From positions 682,001-746,000 of the forward strand of contig CAVRIR010000006.1 in assembly GCA_963721305.1 (NCBI GenBank): a DNA stretch of 64,000 nt, in the 5' to 3' direction. This stretch comes from DATAES01 sp963721305. Lineage in GTDB: Bacteria; Actinomycetota; Acidimicrobiia; Acidimicrobiales; JACDCH01. The notes under the pieces were generated by a model that did no database searches, was not told where the DNA came from, and worked only from the letters and a program-made list of their open reading frames with translations. The position numbers and the translations under genes are program-made. This document shows positions 51,183-58,821 of this stretch, in pieces. Positions within the stretch are counted from its first letter, which is position 1. Every line of letters begins with the position of its first letter.

Positions 51183-52328
51183 GTGCGGGTCGACGATTTG
51201 CAGGCGGCGGCGACCGAGGAAACGGGATTGACCGACTTCGGCGACGACTCGTTCCGCGAAGGTCTCGAGCGTCTCGTCTTCTCGGTGAACAACGAGGCGA
51301 CGCTCAACGAACTCGGTGAAATGGTCCTGCCGATGCTCATCACCCGGCTGCTGCGGTCGCGGCTGGAGATCGAGGATTGGTACCGGCGTCATCCTGAGAT
51401 CGACGACGAGCCGATCGACGCGCCGCTGATCGGGCTGAGCCTTCCTCGTACCGGCTCGACCGCGCTGTCGTTCCTCCTCGCTGCCGACCCCAACGCCCGG
51501 TCGCTTCGCCTGTGGGAGTCGGGCCAGCCGTGCCCGCCGCCGTCGACGGTCGAGCCCCCCGATCCGCGCATCGCTGCGACCGAGGCGAACATGGCGGTCC
51601 AGAACGAGATGAACCCACGGTTGGCGGCGCTGGTGCCGTCGTCACCGACGGGTCCGATGGAGTGCCAGGAGCTCATGGCGCTCGACTTCCGCGCCCACTA
51701 CTTCCCTGCGTTCGCTCACCTCCCGTCGTACACGGGATGGCTGTTGGACGCCGACCTCACGTCGACGTACCGCTATGAGCGGCGGACCCTCAAGCTGTTG
51801 CAGTGGGGCGAGCCCGAGCGGCGACCGTGGCGGCTGAAGTGCCCGTCGCACCTGCTGTGGATCGATGACCTCGATGCCGTGTTCCCCGACGCGCGGTTTG
51901 TGATGACCCACCGCGACCCGACCGACGTGATGGTGTCGATGGCCGACGTGTACCACCAGGTCGGCAAGGAGTTCAGCGACGATCTCGACCTGCACTATCT
52001 CGGTCGCCTCAACGTCGATCAGTGGGCGACGGGGATAGCGCGGCTGCTCGAGTTCCGGGAGGCGAGGCGCGACGATCGCTTCTTCGACATCGACTTTCGC
52101 GCCATGCAGACCGACCCGGTCGGTGAGGTCGGCCGGCTCTATGAGTGGCTGGGCGAACCGGTGTCGCCCGAGTTCGAAGCGGGGATGAAGCGATGGTGGG
52201 CCGACAACGCCGAGCACCGGGAGGACAACGTCCACCCTGAGCCCGACGTGTTCGGGCTCGACCTCGACGAGGTGCGCACCCGGTTCGCCGCGTACGCGGC
52301 GCGCATGCAGGACTGGACTCGGGGGTAG
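51183..52328 (+). CDS. PAPS-dependent sulfotransferase family protein
   Basis: A 381-residue cytoplasmic enzyme predicted to transfer sulfate from PAPS to an alcohol. The 5'-phosphosulfate loop is LIGLSLPRTGSTALSFLL; the 3'-phosphate part is FVMTHRDPTDVMVSMADVY and the helical end has FRAMQTDPVGEVGRLYEWLG. The GTG at 51183 is preceded by GGGGGA. It is 3 bases ahead of the gene at 52332 and forms a two-gene unit with it. Actinobacterial relatives often sulfate lipids or sterol-like compounds; the substrate here is unknown. Confidence 0.88.
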   Translation: MRVDDLQAAATEETGLTDFGDDSFREGLERLVFSVNNEATLNELGEMVLPMLITRLLRSRLEIEDWYRRHPEIDDEPIDAPLIGLSLPRTGSTALSFLLAADPNARSLRLWESGQPCPPPSTVEPPDPRIAATEANMAVQNEMNPRLAALVPSSPTGPMECQELMALDFRAHYFPAFAHLPSYTGWLLDADLTSTYRYERRTLKLLQWGEPERRPWRLKCPSHLLWIDDLDAVFPDARFVMTHRDPTDVMVSMADVYHQVGKEFSDDLDLHYLGRLNVDQWATGIARLLEFREARRDDRFFDIDFRAMQTDPVGEVGRLYEWLGEPVSPEFEAGMKRWWADNAEHREDNVHPEPDVFGLDLDEVRTRFAAYAARMQDWTRG

Positions 52329-52331
52329 CTG

Positions 52332-53372
52332 GTGGCGATCGATCTCAGCGGCGGCTTCGACGTGTCGCTTGGTCTCGTGTGGGCGGCGAAGCCCGACGAC
52401 CCGGAGATGCGCGAGTCGGTGAACGCGTGGATCTGGGATGACGGACTTCAACTCGCCATGCCTCGCATCGGGGTCGAAGCGGTGGCGGACCAGTGGGACA
52501 CCCACGACATCCAGATCAATGTCGCGTTCGCTGACGGTCGCGTGTTCAACATGCTCGGACCTGGCGTCGTGCACGACCCCGCCGGCGCTGACAGCCGCCC
52601 GCGGATCCTTGGTGCCGGGCCGCTGTCGTTCGAGATGGTCGAGCCGTTCGGACTGTGGAGGATGCGCATCGACGGCGAGGTTCACGCGACCGATGTCGAC
52701 GCGCAGATCGGCGGTCAGTTTCCCGGCGAAGGCGACGTCCTGCCGATCCGGGCCGAGGTCGACATCCGCGGTGCCGTGCCGCCGTGGATGAACGGCGCCC
52801 TGCTCCCCGACGCGAAATGGATCCTCGAGAACCAGGAGGAAGGTGACTTGATGGGTCACCCGTGGCGGTTCGAGCAACTGTGCCGCGCGTCGGGGTTCGT
52901 GCAGATCGGTGACGAGTCGTTCACGATCCACGGCAGCGCCAACCGGATCCGTCGCCAGGGCATCCGGCGGACAGCGAGCCTGTGGGGCCACGCGTGGCAG
53001 GCGGCGATCTTTCCGAGCGGCAAGGGCTTCGCCTACATCACGTATCCGCCGCGCAAGGATGGCAAGGCGACGCTCAACGAAGGCCACGTGTTCCTCGGTG
53101 ACGGCGAGCTGGTGCCGGCGCGGGTTGTCGACCCGCCATGGTTGTCGTCGCTGGCGGCCCGCGGCCAGGACGCGTCCTTCAGGATCGAGACCGCCGACGG
53201 CATCACCCACGAGATCGGGGGCACGACAGAGATCTCGACTTTCATGGTGATGCCCAAAGAGCTGGCCGGCGGTCTGCAACTCCAGCAGGCCATCTGTCGC
53301 TACACGTGGGACGGTGAGTCGGCGCCGGGAATGCTTGAGCGCTCGATCGCGCCCGAAGCCCTCAAGCCCTGA
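52332..53372 (+). CDS. uncharacterised beta-rich protein (CrtC/lipocalin-like fold possible)
   Basis: A 346-residue protein without signal peptide or membrane helix, rich in Trp and beta-strand patterns: GLVWAAKPDDPEMRESVNAW, DVDAQIGGQFPGEG, ESFTIHGSANRIRRQGIRR, GHAWQAAIFPSGKGFAYI and GHVFLGDGELVPARV. The pattern resembles proteins with two lipocalin-like halves (hydroxyneurosporene synthase type), which often accompany lipid-modifying genes in actinobacteria. It is co-transcribed with the sulfotransferase, so a role in handling the same substrate is likely. I do not know its activity. Confidence 0.6.
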   Translation: MAIDLSGGFDVSLGLVWAAKPDDPEMRESVNAWIWDDGLQLAMPRIGVEAVADQWDTHDIQINVAFADGRVFNMLGPGVVHDPAGADSRPRILGAGPLSFEMVEPFGLWRMRIDGEVHATDVDAQIGGQFPGEGDVLPIRAEVDIRGAVPPWMNGALLPDAKWILENQEEGDLMGHPWRFEQLCRASGFVQIGDESFTIHGSANRIRRQGIRRTASLWGHAWQAAIFPSGKGFAYITYPPRKDGKATLNEGHVFLGDGELVPARVVDPPWLSSLAARGQDASFRIETADGITHEIGGTTEISTFMVMPKELAGGLQLQQAICRYTWDGESAPGMLERSIAPEALKP

Positions 53373-53528
53373 GTTTGGCGCGCACCGGGAGTGCTCGATG
53401 ACGCGTCGGCACCCTCCAAAGACGTGCTCGCTAACGGTGCGTCGCGAGCGGCGACCTGCCGCATAACGCGCGTCCCCCAAGACACAGCTCCGTATCACCG
53501 ACGGTTCTGGGGTCGGGCTGACGCGACG

Positions 53529-54014
53529 TCAGATGCTTGGCACGCGATCGCTTTGCTGATCGGCGAGCCGTTGCCACATACGTTGCAGAGTGCGTCGTTC
53601 GCTGGTCGAGGTGGCGCTGAAGAGGGTGCGGCGGAGGACGTCGTTGTGGGTACGTCGGGCCTCGCTCAGCGTTCGGTCGCCTTCAGGGGTGAGGACGGTG
53701 AACCACTTTCGCCGGTCTGCCGGATCAACTTCGCGCCGAACCATGCCGTCGCGCTCGAGACGGGTCACCAGATGGGTGGTGCCGGCTGGGCTGAGCAGCA
53801 CGCGGTCAGCAAGCGCCGACATGCCAAGGCGATGGCCGGGCGCGTTGAACAGCGTGATGAGCACATCGAACTCGGTGACGGCCAGTCCGTGTTGGCGGCG
53901 CAGCTCGGCGTCGAGCGCCTGCACAACCGTCCGGTTCAGCATCATCAGCGCCCCCCAGGACTCCCACTCGTCCCGGTCGAGGAACTCGTGATCGTTGCCG
54001 CTTGACTTCGCCAC
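53529..54014 (-). CDS. MarR family transcriptional regulator
   Basis: A 161-residue winged-helix regulator: LAVTEFDVLITLFNAPGHRLGM, LLSPAGTTHLVTRLERDGMVRRE and the wing DPADRRKWFTVLTPEG. It is divergent from the 54072/54374 pair, and a 24-bp near-perfect palindrome lies between, so it probably represses both directions. The ligand is unknown. Confidence 0.92.
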   Translation of the reverse strand: MAKSSGNDHEFLDRDEWESWGALMMLNRTVVQALDAELRRQHGLAVTEFDVLITLFNAPGHRLGMSALADRVLLSPAGTTHLVTRLERDGMVRREVDPADRRKWFTVLTPEGDRTLSEARRTHNDVLRRTLFSATSTSERRTLQRMWQRLADQQSDRVPSI

Positions 54015-54024
54015 GAGCCCGAGT

Positions 54025-54048
54025 ATATTTCCTTTCGAAAGAAAATAT
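54025..54048. promoter_or_regulatory. 24-bp palindrome, candidate MarR operator
   Basis: ATATTTCCTTTCGAAA continues to GAAAATAT; only one symmetric base pair (two positions) is mismatched. It is AT-rich in a GC-rich region and stands 11 bases before the MarR start and 24 before the divergent gene. Size and place are those of a MarR dimer site. Confidence 0.65.
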
Positions 54049-54071
54049 CAACGACAAGAAGGGTGGAGGCC

Positions 54072-54359
54072 ATGGCGTTCGGAGTGGTGCATCACTTCCC
54101 AGGCGGGACCAAGGAAAACTACGAGGCGTCGATCGCGGCCGTTCATCCCGGCCCCGGTGTGCTGCCCGACGGGCAGATCTTCCATGCCGCCGGCCCGTCC
54201 GAGGGCGGCTGGACGATCGTGGCCGTGCACGATTCGAAGGAGAGCTGGGAGAAGTTCCGTGACGGCATCCTGCTGCCTCGTTTGCAGGCGGGCGTCGAAG
54301 GCGGGTTCCCAACCCCACCGCAAGATACCGAGATCGACATCGACACATTGATGCCCTGA
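54072..54359 (+). CDS. small dimeric alpha-beta barrel-like protein
   Basis: A 95-residue protein, VVHHFPGGTKENYEAS, IFHAAGPSEGGWTIVAVHD and ESWEKFRDGILLPRL, resembling small proteins of the ABM/EthD-like group. The activity is unknown. The ATG at 54072 is preceded by AAGAAGGG about 8 bases away. It is 14 bases ahead of a VOC-family gene, with which it forms a MarR-controlled pair. Confidence 0.65.
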   Translation: MAFGVVHHFPGGTKENYEASIAAVHPGPGVLPDGQIFHAAGPSEGGWTIVAVHDSKESWEKFRDGILLPRLQAGVEGGFPTPPQDTEIDIDTLMP

Positions 54360-54373
54360 ACCGGAGGACGGAC

Positions 54374-54757
54374 ATGCCCATGGACAACAAGGTGTCAGCC
54401 GTCCTCGTGTCGACCGACCTCGAGCGGGCGCAACGCTTCTACCAGGACAAAATCGGCCTCGCACTGTCGCCCGAGACGATCAAGAACCACCTCGTGTTCG
54501 AATGCGGCGACGGCACGTCGTTGCTGATCTACGGACGCCCGAGCGGCAACAAGGCCGACCACACGCAGGCCCGCTTCTGGTCGAGCGACATCGACAAGGA
54601 CGTCGCCGAGCTCGCCGCCAACGGCGTCGAGTTCGACGAGTACGACACCGAGACGTTCAAGACGGTCAACCACATCGTCACGTCGAAGGGCATCGGGCGC
54701 TCCGCGTGGTTCAAGGATCCCGACGGCAACACGATCGCCTTGTTCCAACCGGAGTGA
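54374..54757 (+). CDS. VOC superfamily protein (glyoxalase-like)
   Basis: A 127-residue protein: VSAVLVSTDLERAQRFYQDK, HLVFECGDGTSLLIYG and SAWFKDPDGNTIALFQPE. Two beta-alpha-beta modules of the VOC fold are seen. It shares the transcript with the small protein upstream and the MarR site. Possible functions are isomerase, dioxygenase or antibiotic resistance; no assignment is possible. Confidence 0.88.
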   Translation: MPMDNKVSAVLVSTDLERAQRFYQDKIGLALSPETIKNHLVFECGDGTSLLIYGRPSGNKADHTQARFWSSDIDKDVAELAANGVEFDEYDTETFKTVNHIVTSKGIGRSAWFKDPDGNTIALFQPE

Positions 54758-55030
54758 CCCGGTCGCCTGGATCGGACCGAACACCTGGTTGTCACGTGAA
54801 CTACCAGACTCCCTGAGCGGCGGTACGGCGTTCCCGGCGCGTCTCCGCGCTCCAGTACCCGCGTTCGACAGTTCCCATCAGCACCCATCGCGCATGTGCG
54901 CGCGGATGGTCCGGCTCGGTGGCGTCGTCCGGGAGCGAGAGGTAGCACTCGTCCTCTTGGGCAGGTGAGGTGGAGGAGAGCGTGGAGTCCGTACGCGTCC
55001 GGCATCCCGACCAAGTAGAAGACACGTGGT

Positions 55031-58000
55031 TCAGAGCCGGGCGACGAGCGATCGGGCCTGTGCAGCCACCGCTGCGTACCCAGCCGGCTCGGCAATGGCG
55101 AGCGCTTCGGCGGCCATTGCCCCCGCACGCTCGAGGTCTTCGCCATCGGCACGATCGACGAGCAACTCGGCCCACGCGGCCTTTGTCCACGCCGTGAAGA
55201 ACGGCGCCTCCAGTCGCTCGTGCGTCTCGAGTGCGTCGCGAAAGGACGACTCCGCGTCGTCAAATCGTCCCAGCAGGTGCTCGAGCATCCCGACGTAGTG
55301 CGCCACCGAGCCGTGCACCGAGATGTGGCTGAACACGAACTGGGCGTGCCACGGCCGCAGTCGCTCGAGGAGGACTGCCGCCGCCGCACTGTGGCCGACA
55401 CGCCCGGCGGCTTCCGCCCACAGCGCATGACCGGTGAGCCACGACGAGTCCTCGGCAATCGGGAAGTTGGTCTCCACTTCCCGATCGAGCATGGCCACGA
55501 CGGGCTGCGGGTCGTCGCCGAAGCTGGCCGCGTGAGCGAGAACGCTTCGGAATACCGCAAGACCCGCAAGGTCGCGTGCTGCCTCGGTCGCGACGGGAAT
55601 CATCTCTGCGCCTCGCCCTTGCATCCACCGCAAGCTGAGGAGCTGGGCCCCGTAGACGATGAAGGCGTCCTGCGACGCGCCGCCAATCTCGAGGGCCTCC
55701 GCCGCCGCCTGCTCCGCCGCCGCAGGGTCGCCGTGAAGCAGCAACTTCTCCACTCGGTGGAAGCTCGAGTTCCAGCGCAGGACAGGTTCGCCGACTCGCG
55801 CCGAGATCTGATCGCGAATGCGCGACGACTCCCTGAAGGTCGGTAGCTCCGCGCCCTCCAGCGCGGCCAGCGCTCGATAGTTGTTCGCGTGGTACGCGGC
55901 GAAGGTGTCGCCCACTTGATCGGTGAGCGCGCACGCCTCAGCCGCCCGTTCGCGTCGGAGTTCGAGGGTCTTCGGGCTTCCGATCGACTCGGCGGGATAG
56001 AACAACGCATGCGCAAGGGCCGCGTTGTCGCCCGTGCGCCGAGCGACGTCGACCGCCATCTCCGCAAGCTCCAGGCGGCGTTCGAGATCGCCCCCGCTGA
56101 ACTGGAGTTCCGCGCAGAGCATCCCGAGCAGGCGCGCGCGCTCGGGACTATCCACGTCGCCGAGCCGATCGAGCGCGCGTTGCAGCGCGGCGATGCGCTC
56201 CTCATCCGACGCGCCGATCACGCTGGCCCACCCGCGGCTGTTGTTAAGGACGGCCTGGACCATCAGGTCGACGGCGTCGTGCGAGTCGGCCAAGTGTGCA
56301 GCGTCGAGCAGTGTCTCCCGATGACCGGGATCGCCCGACCGGCGCTGCGCCTGCCCGATGCCGATCATCAGCTGGATGCGTCGTCGGGGATCGTCTTCGA
56401 CGGCGCGGTCGAGCAGTTCGAGGGCCTGGTCGTACCACCGTCGCGCCTCTTCCGGAGCGAGCTGCACAAGTGCCCGATCGCCGGCTCGTTGCGCGTAATC
56501 GATGGCCTTGCCGGCGTCGCCGGGTCGAGTCGCGCGCGCCCAGTGATAAGCGAGCTCGCCGACGCGCGCTCCAGGTTCACCACGGCAGAGGTCCTCGAGG
56601 GTCTCGGCCACCAACCGATGCGAGCGGGCCTTGCGACTCGCGGAAAGCCCGTCGTAGAGGGCGTGCTCGATGAGGGCATGCGCGAACGCGTACTGCCCCG
56701 CAGCCTCGCCTTCGGTCAGGACTGCGGCGCTGACCGCGTCGTCACACAGGTCGAGCATCGTGTCTTCGTCGACGTCGACGACGCGGATCAGAAGGTCGAC
56801 GTCAAAGTCGCGTCCGATGATCGACGCCAGCGCGAGCACCCGCCTGGTCTCGTCCCCCAACCGAGCGATGCGCCGCTCGACCACCTCGCGGATGCTCACT
56901 GGCAGCCCGGACGCGCGGAAGTCTGGAACGGCGCCCCACCGTCCCGCGCTGTCCTGGTAGATGGCGCCGGTCTCGGCGAGATGGCGGAGCATCTCGCCGA
57001 CAAAGAATGGATTTCCCTCTGTCTCCGCGAGGAGCGCATTTCGCAAGTCGACGCCCTCGTCGACCATCTCGTGCCCAGCGACCTTTTCCATAAGTGACAT
57101 CAGTTCGTCGTCGCCAAGGCCGCGCAGCGGTACCCGCACGACGCCGGACTCGCGGTGCAGTGAGGCGAGCGTCTCGGCGAGCGGATGGTCTGCGCCGACC
57201 TCCGAGTCCCGGAACGTGCCGACTACGAGAAGTCGAAGAGGAACATCGGCGGTGAGCACATGGCGTAGCAGTTGGACGGTCGGACGGTCGGCCCATTGCA
57301 GGTCGTCGAGAATCAAGACCACTGGCGCGAGCGTTGAGAGACGTGCGAGCACGTCTGTGACCGCTCCGAACAGGAGGTACCGCTCGGATTCGGCATCGGT
57401 TTGGGAGATTGCAACCTGCAGGCGCCGGCTGAGGTCGGGAACGAGTCGGGCCAACTCACCGCCCCGCGCGTCAACGTGTTCGGTAAGAAGGGCCTCGGGT
57501 GCGTGCCGGACAAGGTGACCCAGCGCCTCACACCACGCCTGATACGGAATACCAAGACCTTCGTCGGAGCGCCCATACAGCACGGCAGCGTCCGAACCGA
57601 ACGCGTCCTTTGCGAACGACGACGACAGCGACGTCTTGCCGATTCCGGGTTCACCTGAAAGCAAGACCGCTCGGCGACCGCCCTCGGCTACCGCTTTGAG
57701 GACGTCGTCGAGCAAGGCGCGTTCGGCTGAGCGTCCGACGAAATTGGACGTCACCTGGCCGACGCGAGACGGCAGAGGGATAGGGACACGATCGTCGGCG
57801 ACCGACGGGGTCCACGTCACACGATGGGTGACGACCGGCTGTTCGAGTCCCTTCAGGTCGAGCGCACCGATGGGATCGAACTGGAAGCCGCCGCGCGCGC
57901 CGGTCAACGATCGCACGACGTCGGTGACGAAGATCTCTCCGCCGCCTGCCTTGGAACACAGCCGCGCCGCTTCGATGATCGGAAGACCGAAGTAGTCGCC

Positions 58001-58312
58001 GTCGTCGACATCGGCATCACCGAGGGCCACACCAACGCGCACGAGCAACGGCTCGACCGCCGTCCGATTGCGATGCTGGAACCGCTGCTGGATGGTGACC
58101 GCAGCTGCGACCGCGTCAGCCGCGCTCGGCATGACGATCATGAAGCCGTCGCCGAGATTCTTGACCTCCTGGCCGGCATGGACGCTGATGGCGTCGCGGA
58201 GCAGTGCGAAATGCTCGCGGCGGAGTGTCTCGGCCTCTTCCTCGCCGACACACGACAGGAGCGCGGTCGATCCCACCAGATCGGTGAACAGCACCGTGAC
58301 CGTCTGCGCCAA
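55031..58312 (-). CDS. adenylate/guanylate cyclase - AAA ATPase - TPR regulator
   Basis: A large signalling protein of about 1093 residues. N-terminal class III cyclase domain (residues about 1-170): VLFTDLVGSTALL and NLGDGFMIVM provide both metal Asp residues. AAA domain (about 185-480): Walker A LSGEPGIGKTSLSSS, Walker B VVLILDDLQWADRP. The rest (about 480-1093) is TPR-like. It ends without an obvious DNA-binding domain. The start is uncertain: TTG at 58312 with GAGG 5 bases ahead is my choice; no good ATG is in frame. Related proteins act as nucleotide-dependent regulators of unknown target. Confidence 0.8.
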   Translation of the reverse strand: MAQTVTVLFTDLVGSTALLSCVGEEEAETLRREHFALLRDAISVHAGQEVKNLGDGFMIVMPSAADAVAAAVTIQQRFQHRNRTAVEPLLVRVGVALGDADVDDGDYFGLPIIEAARLCSKAGGGEIFVTDVVRSLTGARGGFQFDPIGALDLKGLEQPVVTHRVTWTPSVADDRVPIPLPSRVGQVTSNFVGRSAERALLDDVLKAVAEGGRRAVLLSGEPGIGKTSLSSSFAKDAFGSDAAVLYGRSDEGLGIPYQAWCEALGHLVRHAPEALLTEHVDARGGELARLVPDLSRRLQVAISQTDAESERYLLFGAVTDVLARLSTLAPVVLILDDLQWADRPTVQLLRHVLTADVPLRLLVVGTFRDSEVGADHPLAETLASLHRESGVVRVPLRGLGDDELMSLMEKVAGHEMVDEGVDLRNALLAETEGNPFFVGEMLRHLAETGAIYQDSAGRWGAVPDFRASGLPVSIREVVERRIARLGDETRRVLALASIIGRDFDVDLLIRVVDVDEDTMLDLCDDAVSAAVLTEGEAAGQYAFAHALIEHALYDGLSASRKARSHRLVAETLEDLCRGEPGARVGELAYHWARATRPGDAGKAIDYAQRAGDRALVQLAPEEARRWYDQALELLDRAVEDDPRRRIQLMIGIGQAQRRSGDPGHRETLLDAAHLADSHDAVDLMVQAVLNNSRGWASVIGASDEERIAALQRALDRLGDVDSPERARLLGMLCAELQFSGGDLERRLELAEMAVDVARRTGDNAALAHALFYPAESIGSPKTLELRRERAAEACALTDQVGDTFAAYHANNYRALAALEGAELPTFRESSRIRDQISARVGEPVLRWNSSFHRVEKLLLHGDPAAAEQAAAEALEIGGASQDAFIVYGAQLLSLRWMQGRGAEMIPVATEAARDLAGLAVFRSVLAHAASFGDDPQPVVAMLDREVETNFPIAEDSSWLTGHALWAEAAGRVGHSAAAAVLLERLRPWHAQFVFSHISVHGSVAHYVGMLEHLLGRFDDAESSFRDALETHERLEAPFFTAWTKAAWAELLVDRADGEDLERAGAMAAEALAIAEPAGYAAVAAQARSLVARL

Positions 58313-58821
58313 CGTGACCTCGCCAGTCCGCTTCGCCCGAAGGCTCGCACACGTCCATCCGCGACACCAGCACGCCGGAGCGGCGTCCGTTCGCGCCCTC
58401 GTTGCCCGTCGGACGAGACACGTGGCCCAGCACCGTACGTTTCGCGGCACAAGGGCCGATCCCGCTCGTCGAACACCTCAAGTCGGTGAAGCTGTACGCA
58501 CCCCTTGTCCGGCACGACCCGATAGCGCGTCGAGTTCGTGATCAAGCGGAGGTACCACATCGACTGGTCAGAGTTCACCAAGGCAGCGCAGGCCTACATC
58601 CGCCGACGCAACCGCGACCGCCACGACCCTCGAATCATCGAGCTGAGCACCGCCGAAAAGTTGCCTGAGCGTTATCGGCGGATCGAACCGCGCCGGCCCA
58701 CTAGCGTGTCTGCTGGCGGAGGTCGGCAGGGGGAGCGCGGCACATGGCGACGATCGTTGTGTTGTGTGGCTGTGAACACGTCTGGTCGGGGTCTTCGTTG
58801 ACGGCTGGCAGCTGAGTCAGA
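58313..58821. other. gap between two large regulators, with a possible transposase tail
   Basis: Between the start codons of the two cyclase-ATPase genes. A plus-strand frame at 58538-58705 is discussed separately; the rest shows no supported gene. It must hold promoters for both divergent genes. Confidence 0.5.
58538..58705 (+). pseudogene. possible transposase C-terminal remnant
   Basis: The frame reads VIKRRYHIDWSEFTKAAQAY, then IRRRNRDRHDPRIIEL, a basic helical pattern like the last residues of IS630-type transposases. There is no DDE core, start or inverted repeat. The similarity is weak and from memory of family patterns; it could also be chance. Confidence 0.3.

Noticed and set aside
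54025..54048. Third copy of the TTTCGA-type TetR operator
   Set aside because: It contains TTTCGAAA without the 7-base spacer and is part of a longer AT-rich palindrome beside a MarR gene.
54769..55025. Minus-strand fragment with VFYLVGMPDAYGLHALLH and CYLSLPDDATEPDHPRAHA in two frames
   Set aside because: It might be a decayed gene, but I recognise no family and neither part has a start with a ribosome site.
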